Below are positions 26,287 to 35,320 of a stretch of DNA of 37,694 bases, one piece after another (position 1 is the first letter of the stretch; each line of letters starts with the position of its first letter). The notes beneath the pieces were generated by a model that did not search any database, was not told the origin of the DNA, and was given only the letters and a program-made list of their open reading frames with translations. The stretch covers positions 1 to 37,694 of the forward strand of contig JAGYOL010000009.1 in NCBI GenBank assembly GCA_018399555.1. Reading direction: 5' to 3'. The position numbers and the translations under genes are program-made. Origin of the DNA: Kiritimatiellia bacterium. Lineage in GTDB: Bacteria > Verrucomicrobiota > Kiritimatiellia > RFP12 > UBA1067.

Positions 26287-28122
26287 TCAGGGGTTGTTGC
26301 GGGGACGTTTGCTTATCAGAAAAAGGTCGCGGATCTCGCGATGATTGCGAGCCATACTCCAACGTTCCTCAAAGTCTTCGGCCTGCACAACCTGTGCGAT
26401 CGCCGCCAGTGCGCGCAAGTGAAGCCGGCGCATATCTTTGGTTCCGATCAGCACAAAAACGGCTTTGACCTGCGGATTTTCATCTGAGAAAAAGATGCCT
26501 TCCGGTGCGCGGATAAGCAGAATTTTAAAGTCGCCGGCACCTTTTGAGATAATATGCGGCACCGCCACAAACTGGCTGATGGCGGTGGTGCCGTCCCGCT
26601 CACGTTCACGCAGCAACTCCGATATTTCATCGGCTGAGAGTCCCGGCAGGGATTCATGCAGCTCCGCAGCGATGATCTCCCACAGCTGCGAGAGGTTAAG
26701 AGGTTTAACAATTTCCAGAAAATGTGATTGCTCAACCATCAGGTCGAATTCATCGCGCACTATGTTGTCCCGGTTTTCAACAATGTCGCGCAGTTCCACG
26801 GAGAGATCACCGGTAACCAGCTCCTTGTTAGTGATGCGTTGCACGAGATGCAGCAGCGCAGGCGGCACAGAATCTGTTTTTTTCTGACGCAACAGATAAA
26901 GTAGAACGCCGGAAGCGATAAAGACGAGTGTGATAATCATAGGCTGCAAGCCTGTTTCGAACAGCAGAAACAGGAATGCGGCAATGCCGCCGATCTGAAG
27001 CCATGGATAAAGAGGGGCTTTGAAAGTTGGGCGATAGCTTACAATTCTGCTTTCACGCATCACAATCACCGAGAGATGCGCGAAAATGTTGGATACCAGA
27101 ATAACCGCCGAGGCCGCTTTGACCAGCAGATCCAGCTTGAGTATGACTGCGAGAGCGATTAGTGTGCCGGTAGCCAGAATGGCCACAAAGGGTGTTGATT
27201 TAACCGTGCTGGTTTTGGCGAAAAATCTGGGCAGCATATCATCTTTGGTCAGTGCCACAGGGTAATGTGATGCGGTGAGAATCCCTCCGTTGGCGGTAGT
27301 GACAAATGCCAACAGAGAGCCGATCAGCACCGCGACGTACATGAAAGCACCCAGGCTGCTTCTGGCTGCTGAGGCAATCGGAGTCAGACTTCCACGCAGT
27401 TCCTCAGGCGGCAGCAATCCTACTACCGTAAATGTTATCAGGGTGTAGAGCAGTGTGACAGCGATCGTTGAGGCGATCAGTCCCAGCGGGATATTGCGTG
27501 CGGGATTTTCCACCTCTCCCGCTACGCTTGCGGTTGTCAGCACGCCACCGAATGAGACAAACACAAAGCCTGCGGTTGCGAAGAGTGATGCGACCCCGTT
27601 GCTGATAAAGGGCTTAAAATGCTGAACCTCCATATGCGGCATCCCCAGAACAAAAAAGGTGAGCAGCACGCCAATCAGTGCAAAAACCAGAATGATCTGG
27701 AAACGGACCGCCTCCTTGACGCCCCTCAGGTTGATGCCGGTGAAAAGTGCGGTGAAAAGCAGAGCTGCGAGTGAAAGATTGATGCCGATGGCGATATGCG
27801 CCAATTCCGCCAGGCCGATAATCGCGAAGGCGCTTTTCAGGGATAGAGCCAGCCAGCTCAGCAGACCAGAGACAGTTCCGAAAAGCTGGCCGAAGGTACG
27901 CGAGACGTAAAAGTAGTCACCGCCGGATTTGGGCATTGCGGTGATCAGCTCTGAAAGACTGAGCACCGTTGTTAGTGCCACCATGCCGGCAATCAGGTAG
28001 GCTAGGCAGACCGCCGGACCGGCTTTGCTGAAAGCCAGACCAGGCAGAACAAAGAGCCCCGAGCTGATCATTGCACCGGAGGAGATGCAGAAAATACTGG
28101 TGAATCCGATTGTCTTTCTCAT
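26287..28122 (-). CDS. APC-family amino-acid permease fused to a C-terminal PTS EIIA-like domain
   Basis: SGAMISSGLFVLPGLAFSKAGPA, PKSGGDYFYVSRTFG, SFGGVLTTASVAGEVENPARNIPLG; C-terminal QFVAVPHIISKGAGDFKILLIRAPEGIFF..PQVKAVFVLIG matches the EIIA (Fru/Mtl) phospho-His region. Confidence 0.88.
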   Translation of the reverse strand: MRKTIGFTSIFCISSGAMISSGLFVLPGLAFSKAGPAVCLAYLIAGMVALTTVLSLSELITAMPKSGGDYFYVSRTFGQLFGTVSGLLSWLALSLKSAFAIIGLAELAHIAIGINLSLAALLFTALFTGINLRGVKEAVRFQIILVFALIGVLLTFFVLGMPHMEVQHFKPFISNGVASLFATAGFVFVSFGGVLTTASVAGEVENPARNIPLGLIASTIAVTLLYTLITFTVVGLLPPEELRGSLTPIASAARSSLGAFMYVAVLIGSLLAFVTTANGGILTASHYPVALTKDDMLPRFFAKTSTVKSTPFVAILATGTLIALAVILKLDLLVKAASAVILVSNIFAHLSVIVMRESRIVSYRPTFKAPLYPWLQIGGIAAFLFLLFETGLQPMIITLVFIASGVLLYLLRQKKTDSVPPALLHLVQRITNKELVTGDLSVELRDIVENRDNIVRDEFDLMVEQSHFLEIVKPLNLSQLWEIIAAELHESLPGLSADEISELLRERERDGTTAISQFVAVPHIISKGAGDFKILLIRAPEGIFFSDENPQVKAVFVLIGTKDMRRLHLRALAAIAQVVQAEDFEERWSMARNHREIRDLFLISKRPRNNP

Positions 28123-28180
28123 CTGAGACCTTTACTGTATTCGGTGGCAGTATTATAAAGAGGTGTGCTGTGATCGGCAA

Positions 28181-29485
28181 TTAAAAACTGTTGCGGAAAC
28201 GTTGCATGCGCTTTCTGATTGTATCTTCATATCCGCGTTCCACGGGACAGTAATAGGTTTTGTCGATCGGGATATAGTCTTGGGTCACCTGCGTGTCTTT
28301 ATAGTCATGCGGATATTTGTAATTCTCAGCCGCTGCATTTTTGCCTTCCGATTTGATGTGCATATTTTTGAGGTGTTCCGGCACTGCCATCACGCGTCCG
28401 GAGCGGACATCAGCGAGTGCCGCGTCGATAGCTTTGTATGATGCGTTGCTTTTAGGGGCGGTAGCCAGATAGGTTGTTGCCTGTGCCAGGGTGATACGCG
28501 CCTCCGGCATACCGATAAAAGCAACGGCCTGCATGGCCGCCACCGCCAGGGTCAAGCCGCGCGGATCGGCGTTGCCGATATCCTCCGATGCCAGAATAAT
28601 CAGCCGCCGCGCGATAAAACGGGGGTCTTCTCCCGCTTCCAGCATTTTCGCCAGCCAGTAGATTGCGGCATCCGGATCGGAACCGCGGACCGACTTTATA
28701 AACGCTGAGATTGTATCGTAATGGCCATCTTCATCGCGGTCGTAAAGCACCATTTTACGCTGCACGCAATCCTGCATGATCGCGACGCTGATTTGGATGG
28801 TTCCGTCACTTTCGGCCGGAGTCGAGCGAACTGCCACCTCGAGTGCGGTCAGGGCACGCCGGGCGTCACCTTCACAGATTGTGGCCAGAAAGCCGGCGGC
28901 CTCCGCACTGATCAGAGCATTCATATCGCCGAGACCGTTGGTTTTGTCATTCAGGGCGCGGTTTAAAAGCGCGATAATATCCTGCTCATCCAGCGGCAGC
29001 AGCTCGAAGATCAGAGAACGTGAGGTCAGCGGCGAGTTGACAAAGATATTGGGGTTGTGGGTGGTTGCTCCGATCAGTGTTACCGTGCCGTCTTCGACAT
29101 AGGGCAGCAGGGTGTCCTGCTGTGCTTTGTTGAAACGGTGGATTTCATCGATGAACAGCACTGTTGACTGACGATCCCTGAACAACCTGGCTCCTTCACA
29201 TATTTTGCGCAGCGTGGCGACATTCGAAAGAACCCCGCTTGAGCGTTCAAAACGACACTTTGTAACTTTGGCGATAACCTCAGCCAGTGTTGTTTTGCCG
29301 CAGCCGGGGGGACCGTAGAAAATCATGTTGCTCAGACGGTCGGCTTCGATCACCCGCCGCAGCAGTTTGCCGGGGCCCAGAATATGCCGCTGGCCGACAA
29401 TCTCGTCGAGGGTTGTCGGTCGCATGGTTGCCGCCAGCGGTGCACCGCTGGAGCCAGCTTCAAAAAACAGGTCATTCCGGCTCAT
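28181..29485 (-). CDS. rarA: Replication-associated recombination protein A (RarA/MgsA AAA+ ATPase)
   Basis: MRPTTLDEIVGQRHILGPGKLLRR, FYGPPGCGKTTLAEVIA, VLFIDEIHRFNKAQQDTLLPYVEDGTVTLIGATTHNP. Confidence 0.95.
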   Translation of the reverse strand: MSRNDLFFEAGSSGAPLAATMRPTTLDEIVGQRHILGPGKLLRRVIEADRLSNMIFYGPPGCGKTTLAEVIAKVTKCRFERSSGVLSNVATLRKICEGARLFRDRQSTVLFIDEIHRFNKAQQDTLLPYVEDGTVTLIGATTHNPNIFVNSPLTSRSLIFELLPLDEQDIIALLNRALNDKTNGLGDMNALISAEAAGFLATICEGDARRALTALEVAVRSTPAESDGTIQISVAIMQDCVQRKMVLYDRDEDGHYDTISAFIKSVRGSDPDAAIYWLAKMLEAGEDPRFIARRLIILASEDIGNADPRGLTLAVAAMQAVAFIGMPEARITLAQATTYLATAPKSNASYKAIDAALADVRSGRVMAVPEHLKNMHIKSEGKNAAAENYKYPHDYKDTQVTQDYIPIDKTYYCPVERGYEDTIRKRMQRFRNSF

Positions 29486-29493
29486 ATTATCGG

Positions 29494-29883
29494 CTATTCG
29501 CTCTCTTTATACGGGTTGAATCTGGCAAGCAGGAAAATTATGGCAGCGGCGATCAGAGTGCCGCTCAGATTGGCTGCCATGTCCCATATCTCCATCGACC
29601 GGGTTTCGGTGAAGCAGAGCTGCATGATCTCCATCAGCAATCCGTAGAGGGAGACTGCCGCCGCCAGCATAATCAGGTGGCGGGGTCTTGTTCTGAGCTT
29701 CGGTGGCAGAGCCAGGCTCCAGGTGAAGGTGAGCAGCGCATATATGCAGAGGTGCGCTGCTTTGTCAACGCCTGCAAAATCAAGCGAGCCGCTGTCGGGA
29801 AGATATTCGGGATCAACCAGCGAGAGCAGCGGAATCAGCAGAGTGAAGATTAGTGCGGGGATATATTGTTTCACGGAATTCAT
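29494..29883 (-). CDS. VanZ-like membrane protein
   Basis: DKAAHLCIYALLTFTWSLA, GLLMEIMQLCFTETRSMEIWDMAANLSGTLIAAAI. Confidence 0.82.
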   Translation of the reverse strand: MNSVKQYIPALIFTLLIPLLSLVDPEYLPDSGSLDFAGVDKAAHLCIYALLTFTWSLALPPKLRTRPRHLIMLAAAVSLYGLLMEIMQLCFTETRSMEIWDMAANLSGTLIAAAIIFLLARFNPYKESE

Positions 29884-30779
29884 GTAAGTACAGCCTGTAG
29901 GGTAGCACCGACCGTAATCATTTCGCCAGGTTGAACCGTAACCGCCTGCTGTGGAATCATCACCGGTGCTACGGTCAGCATGCCGGTGTATTCATCATCG
30001 CCGAAATCGGGTATGGCTACGGCCTGTTCCCGTCCGGGATTCCATACGACCAGATGTTGCATGTCATGGTATTTCAACAGGATGTCACGCCGCAGAGCGG
30101 TATCGCGAATGGCGACAGCATGATCAGGTGCATCAAAGAGCGCATATTTGAATTCATCGATTGTCAGATTGCCCCGCAGAACTTTATCTTCTTTGTCGGC
30201 TCCCTCGGTATAAGTATGGCCATCCAGTCCGTGAACGGCGACACCTGCGATATCACGTACTTTGAAGTAGGGGTGAATCGACTGTGAAATGCGGAAAGGA
30301 TGCTTATCACGGTTGTACGAGGAAACCTCGATTGTCAGATTGTCACTGAGGGCGATACGCTGAACCAGTTCAAAGCGGTGTGGCCAGAGAGTGAGGGTCT
30401 GATCGCTGTAGATTAGTCCCAACGTGATTTCCGAAGTGGAACTGTCATAGGTTGTGGAGAGCACCTCCCATTGTGAGAGTCGTGCGAAACCGTGCCGTGG
30501 CAGCTCCGGTTCGCCGGCCTCGCCGAACCATGGCCAGCAGAGTGGAATGCCGCCGAATATTCGTTTGCCTCGCTCGTGAGCACTTGCCCGGCTGTTGAAA
30601 AGTGTTGGTGCGTGCCCCATCGGGCGATAGTTGAGTACTTGTCCGCCATACAGAGATATTTCGCAGTGACCGTGGGTATTGACCAGTACCGCCTCCGGCA
30701 GACCGCAAGGTGATTCGCGAAAAGCAATTCTTCCTGTGGCTCCGAATTTTCGATTCATTTCATGTAAGTCTGACATCAT
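29880..30779 (-). CDS. D-hexose-6-phosphate mutarotase / aldose 1-epimerase-like (YeaD family)
   Basis: CEISLYGGQVLNYRP, IFGGIPLCWPWFGE, LPRHGFARLSQWEV, ISQSIHPYFKVRDI, VVWNPG. Confidence 0.88.
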   Translation of the reverse strand: MMSDLHEMNRKFGATGRIAFRESPCGLPEAVLVNTHGHCEISLYGGQVLNYRPMGHAPTLFNSRASAHERGKRIFGGIPLCWPWFGEAGEPELPRHGFARLSQWEVLSTTYDSSTSEITLGLIYSDQTLTLWPHRFELVQRIALSDNLTIEVSSYNRDKHPFRISQSIHPYFKVRDIAGVAVHGLDGHTYTEGADKEDKVLRGNLTIDEFKYALFDAPDHAVAIRDTALRRDILLKYHDMQHLVVWNPGREQAVAIPDFGDDEYTGMLTVAPVMIPQQAVTVQPGEMITVGATLQAVLT

Positions 30780-30847
30780 ATGAAGTTGTTCTCTTTTCCG
30801 TCGCTGTTATCGAAATTAAGTAAGAGTTTGTAATCAGTCGGTAAAAA

Positions 30848-31750
30848 CTATGATTTAGCAAGCATGGTCTGAATGGAATTACGGGCTCGAGATGCAATTG
30901 GCTCCGGCACCTGAACTACACTGCGCATCTCCTGTAGCGACCATAAAAGCTTTTCCAGTGTGATTTTTTTCATGTTGGGGCAGATTGCCCGGTCGTGAAG
31001 CGGCACAAACTGCTTATCAGGGTTTTCCAGTTTCAGACGGTAAAGGATACCAACCTCGGTTCCGACCACAAACATTTTTCTGTCGCTTTCCCTCGCAAAG
31101 CGGCACATGCCGCCAGTTGAGAGCACCTGGTCGGCGGCATCACGCACCGGTTTGGGGCTCTCCGGATGCACCATGACAACTGAATCCGGGTAGCGGTGCC
31201 GGGCACCCTGAATCTGTTCCTCCATCAACCGGGCATGTGTGGGACAGAATCCCGGCCAAAGAATGAATTTCCGTTTGAGCTGTTCGGCGGTATAGGCACC
31301 CAGATGCCGATCCGGCACAAAAATAATCTCCTGTTCCGCCGGATATGAGGCTGCAATCGCGATTGCGTTGGAAGAGGTGACACAGCAGTCGCTCTCCGCT
31401 TTGATCTCAGCGGTACTGTTGACATAACAGAGCACCTTGGCCTCGGGGTGTTGCTTCTTGAGATCGCGCAGCTGATCGGCATTGATCATATCCGCCATCG
31501 GGCAGCCGGCTCCGGCATCAGGTATAAGAACCGTTTTGTCCGGATTGAGGATCGCAGCGGTTTCGGCCATGAAATGCACCCCGCAGAAAACAATCACCTC
31601 CGCAGTGACCTCACTCGCTTTACGTGCGAGTTCAAGTGAGTCGCCGGTGAAGTCGGCGATGTCCTGAATCTCATCGATCTGATAGTTATGAGCCAGTATG
31701 GTAGCGTTCTTCTGGCACTTGAGTTTTAAGATTTCTTCCGCTATCTGCAT
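30848..31750 (-). CDS. nadA: Quinolinate synthase A
   Basis: ILAHNYQIDEIQDIADFTGDSLELAR, FCGVHFMAETAAILNP, LIPDAGAGCPMADM, TSSNA, HPESP, STGGMCRFA. Start at the internal ATG (MQIAEEIL). Confidence 0.93.
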   Translation of the reverse strand: MQIAEEILKLKCQKNATILAHNYQIDEIQDIADFTGDSLELARKASEVTAEVIVFCGVHFMAETAAILNPDKTVLIPDAGAGCPMADMINADQLRDLKKQHPEAKVLCYVNSTAEIKAESDCCVTSSNAIAIAASYPAEQEIIFVPDRHLGAYTAEQLKRKFILWPGFCPTHARLMEEQIQGARHRYPDSVVMVHPESPKPVRDAADQVLSTGGMCRFARESDRKMFVVGTEVGILYRLKLENPDKQFVPLHDRAICPNMKKITLEKLLWSLQEMRSVVQVPEPIASRARNSIQTMLAKS

Positions 31751-32134
31751 AATTCTCCGTGCTGATTGCAATTAAATTTTTTAAATCAGCGCGATTATAA
31801 CGTTTTTTTCCGCAGCAATCCATTCCGAATCTCATGTCGCTGTTTTTAGGGAGGGCAATCCTCTGTTGCCACCTGTGCACAATATGTTTACGGGCAGTAC
31901 CTTCCTGACGTGATTTGCTCTTATCCTATTCTACGGCAAAATGGCAACTGCCGTTTTTAGGCTTATCCGGGGTACGACAAAACAGCGAAACTTGACAATA
32001 GCCCGGTGGATGTCTGAAACCTGAACGTAACTCCTTGTTATTTGGGCTGCGCATAATGTGACAGTCAGTCCAAAGGGGTTCTCTCGCACAAGCATCATAC
32101 GCTGAACCGAAACTCTGAAATACGTCATTACACT

Positions 32135-33042
32135 TCATCGGACAATAATTGACAAGCCTTGCACCAGCTCAACTCTGATCTCACCGAGGATATTGTCATA
32201 GGCGACACGCCATAAAGACTTATCGCCCAAATTCGTGTTTACAAAGGGCGAAACCAAAGTTTTCGGTTTAAACCTGGCAATAACATATTGCGTCGGAGGA
32301 TTCAGCAGAGCGGTGTTTTGAATCTGGAGTGAAAGACTGGAAACATCCAATGCGTTCGGAACAACAAGTGTGTCACAACTGCCGTCCATTGCGATATTTA
32401 TGAGTAGCGTGCCTGCCAGGGTTGATTCTGATGCGATTGTCAGGGTTCCCACTGAATCTATACCACCTGGAGCAATCAGCCCGTTGACAGTCAAGGTTCC
32501 ATTTGTGACGAGTCCGCCACCACTGAGTGAAGTCAGGCTTTGGGTATGCCCGTTTAAGTCCAGAATTGCTCCCGTGGCCACAGTTGCCTCCGAATTGGAT
32601 GGCATGATGTCGGTTAAACCGCCGTGCCCTGAATATATAAGTTCGATTCGATCAATCCAGGTTGCAGAGTCTTTACCGATTTGGGTTCCTCTCAGTTTCA
32701 GTGTGTGTGTGCCTGCTGTTATATAGGCTGTGCCGGTAAAGGTGTCGCCTAGTTTCGTAAACGCTGTTGAAGGGATGCTGAACTGCGTTTCTTCGTCGAT
32801 TCGTATTGCTAATGCCGATGCCTTATAATTAGGACGATTGCCGGCAAGAAACGAAAAGATGCAAAGACCTGAAGTTGGCGCGGTGAAGGTGGTGACCAAT
32901 TGGTGCTGTTTGTATCATCCAGCCAGATGCCCGAACCATCCTGCGCACCAGATATGCCGGTAACTGCGTCCCATGTATTAGTCACCGCTTGCGCCTAAAT
33001 GCCCACTGCTGAAAGCACTGAGGTAATCGAAAGTTTGACCAC
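32135..33042 (-). pseudogene. Decayed autotransporter-associated beta-strand protein gene (in-frame stop plus frameshift/deletion)
   Basis: GTG at 33042 encodes VVKLSITSVLSAVGI, TAG at 32997-32995, then in the same frame AQAVTNTWDAVTGISGAQDGSGIWLDDTNSTNW. Reading then shifts frame into ORF 32899-32135 (TTFTAPTSGLCIFSFLAGNRPNY...LDLNGHTQSLTSLSGGGLVTNGTLTVNG). Confidence 0.75.
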
Positions 33043-33071
33043 TTTTCGCTCAATGTTTGATCTCCCTGCGC

Positions 33072-33386
33072 TCAGTCAGCGTGAAACATCTCGGGCATTG
33101 GCACGCACACCGGCGAACGGTCGGGGTTGGTCTCCATGATGTCCGCCATATGTTCCCACCATTGGCGCACCACTGGATTTTGTGGCAGCCGGTCGGCCGT
33201 ATTGTTGTCGGACAGTTTCTGCACGGCGAACAGGATGAGCGATTCCTGATCGAGAAAGATTGAGTAATCGCAGACGCCTGCATCACTAAGGATACGCGAC
33301 AACTCCGGCCAAATTTCGTCGTGTCTTTTCTTGTATTCGGCCTCGCATCCGGCTTTCAACTTCATTTTGAATGCTACTCGTTTCAT
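33072..33386 (-). CDS. rhaM: L-rhamnose mutarotase
   Basis: MKRVAFKMKLKAGCEAEYKKRHDEIWPELSRILSDAGVCDYSIFLD...WWEHMADIMETN. Confidence 0.92.
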   Translation of the reverse strand: MKRVAFKMKLKAGCEAEYKKRHDEIWPELSRILSDAGVCDYSIFLDQESLILFAVQKLSDNNTADRLPQNPVVRQWWEHMADIMETNPDRSPVCVPMPEMFHAD

Positions 33387-33624
33387 GGTGCCTCGCTTCG
33401 ATTGAATTTCACACATTGTTTCACACATTGTTCCTATTATTAACCTAACTGTAAAGAAGATTTACACAAATTAAAAATGCCCAATTCTTTTAAGTTATCC
33501 GGCCATTTCAGGAACGGACGGCTTTTGAATCTATTTTTCATTCACTATTTGATGTCTGTTAATAACTCCCGTTGTTAAAAGGACTTCTTTGTGTTAAACT
33601 GTTCCCTAAATAAAACAGCCCCGC

Positions 33625-33663
33625 CAAGCGGCATCGCTTGCCTACGTGCGTACACGCACAGGC
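33625..33663. other. Two adjacent hairpins in the leader of the tetrapyrrole operon
   Basis: CAAGCG-gcat-CGCTTG (33625-33640) directly abutting CCT-ac-GTGCG-taca-CGCAC-AGG (33641-33662). Outer inverted repeat ACTGTTC (33598-33604) / GAACAGT (33712-33718). Confidence 0.6.
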
Positions 33664-33774
33664 AGGTAACCAAACTGAGACTGTGTTAAGAGCGTAAGCC
33701 AGTTAACAAAAGAACAGTAGAGTTTTAAGCATCGTTGTTTTTATTGGAAAATTTGAGTTTATAGCGACTAATTT

Positions 33775-35259
33775 ATGAGATTTGAAAGACCTAAACGAAA
33801 AACATTTCCGTTAAACGCCATGTTGGAAGACCGCAAGGTGGTGGTTGTCGGAGGGGGACGCGTCGGGCAGCGCAAGGTGGAGCTGCTGCTTGATGCCGGT
33901 GCTGATGTGACTTTAGTTTGCCCTGACTGTGTGGCTGAACTGGGTGAGCTGGCCGTATCGGGAGCTGTTAAATGGTTGTCGAAGCGTTTTGAGGATGGTG
34001 ATCTTCAGTCGGCGGCGATGGTTTTCGCATGTACCGATGACAAATATGTTAACCGCCATATTCTGGAGGTTGCCAAATCGGCGCACGTGCCGTGCTGCTG
34101 CGCCGACGGTAACTGGCCGGACGGTGATTTTGTCACACCGGCTATTTTGCGTGACGGACAGGTGCTGATATCGGTTTCAACCAGCGGTAAATCCTGTCGG
34201 CAGTCACGCCTGATCAAAGACAACCTCAGCAAGCATCTCAGTTCAATTGCCAGCTCGGATCTGCTGGTTCTGGGAATCAGTCACGAACAGGTCGCCATGG
34301 AGGCGCGTGTTGCGTATCACCAGCTGTGGCGAGAACGCGAGACGCTGGGAGCTATGATCTCGCAGGTCTGGGGCGTGCATGAGTTTTTTCTTCTGAACAC
34401 ATGCAACCGCGTGGAACTGGTGGCGGCGATCGCCAGAGAGTCGGCCACGAGCGGTATTCTGCGGCGGATTATGCGCTTTGATGAGCTTTGGCCGGATCAG
34501 TACTACATGAAATTCGGTTATGACGCCTACGAGCATGTCTGTAATGTCACCGCCGGTATTCGCTCGCAGACACCCGGTGAGTTTCATGTTGTTTCGCAGG
34601 TCAAGGAGGCGGTGGATGAAGCCTGTGCCAGAGGTTGGGGCGGTTCAATCATCCGTGAGCTGTGCGACACCATGTTGAAAGTTTCACGGGAAATTCGGCG
34701 CACTGTCGAACCGCTGTTGGATGTGACCGAGATTGAAGAGGTCTGTATGCGGTATATGCTCAGAGATATCAGAGCACTATCGCAGAAAACCGTACTCGTG
34801 GCCGGAACCGGAGTAGTAGGACGGGGATTGATTGATGGGTTGCATCGTCGCGGTGTATGCTGCATCTGGGGCTATCACGCCAATGCTCCTGCAGATCCCC
34901 CTGATGATCTGCAGGGCTTAATTCAGTTTGATGAACTTGATCGGGTGTTGCCTGATGTGGATGTGGTCGTCAGCGCGGTGGATGTTGAATCACCGCTGAT
35001 CAGCCATGACAACCATCAGGATTTACTCAAAAGAGACTCTCCGGTGACATTGATTGATCTGGGTATGCCACGTAATATTGATCCGGCTCTCGGACGTGAA
35101 ATAAAAAATGTGGAAGTAGTTGATCTGGATATGCTCAAAAACTGGCATCGTGAATCAACCGGGACTCTTGAGAAAGTGATGAATCTGTGCGCCGAAGTTG
35201 TTGAGCGTAACCGCAGTGCTTACGAGCGGATTCGCGACAGCATGCAGGGGGAACTCTAA
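33775..35259 (+). CDS. Fusion protein: precorrin-2 dehydrogenase (SirC/CysG-N-like) + glutamyl-tRNA reductase (HemA)
   Basis: N-terminal FPLNAMLEDRKVVVVGGGRVGQRKVELLLDAGADVTLVCP ... SVSTSGKSCRQSRLIKD; from about 34250 LLVLGISHEQVAMEARVA, FFLLNTCNRVEL (catalytic Cys), GEFHVVSQVKEA, DLGMPRNIDPAL. Confidence 0.9.
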   Translation: MRFERPKRKTFPLNAMLEDRKVVVVGGGRVGQRKVELLLDAGADVTLVCPDCVAELGELAVSGAVKWLSKRFEDGDLQSAAMVFACTDDKYVNRHILEVAKSAHVPCCCADGNWPDGDFVTPAILRDGQVLISVSTSGKSCRQSRLIKDNLSKHLSSIASSDLLVLGISHEQVAMEARVAYHQLWRERETLGAMISQVWGVHEFFLLNTCNRVELVAAIARESATSGILRRIMRFDELWPDQYYMKFGYDAYEHVCNVTAGIRSQTPGEFHVVSQVKEAVDEACARGWGGSIIRELCDTMLKVSREIRRTVEPLLDVTEIEEVCMRYMLRDIRALSQKTVLVAGTGVVGRGLIDGLHRRGVCCIWGYHANAPADPPDDLQGLIQFDELDRVLPDVDVVVSAVDVESPLISHDNHQDLLKRDSPVTLIDLGMPRNIDPALGREIKNVEVVDLDMLKNWHRESTGTLEKVMNLCAEVVERNRSAYERIRDSMQGEL

Positions 35260-35320
35260 CAGGCAGACAGGCGGCTGAAAACAGCTTCAAGGTGAAAAAG
35301 AAGCATCAGGAAAAAGAGTT

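Noticed and set aside
31772-32134. ORFs 31926-32138 and 31931-32128 between nadA and the decayed beta-strand gene
   Set aside because: Overlapping low-complexity frames with no recognisable domain or ribosome-binding site; more likely decayed or non-coding DNA.
33408-33432. Tandem 12-bp duplication TTTCACACATTG x2 before rhaM
   Set aside because: Only two units in AT-rich intergenic DNA; consistent with simple replication slippage and no functional signal.
33420-33774. Possible cobalamin riboswitch before the tetrapyrrole operon
   Set aside because: I could not find the conserved B12-box or core motifs by eye; only the hairpins are reported.
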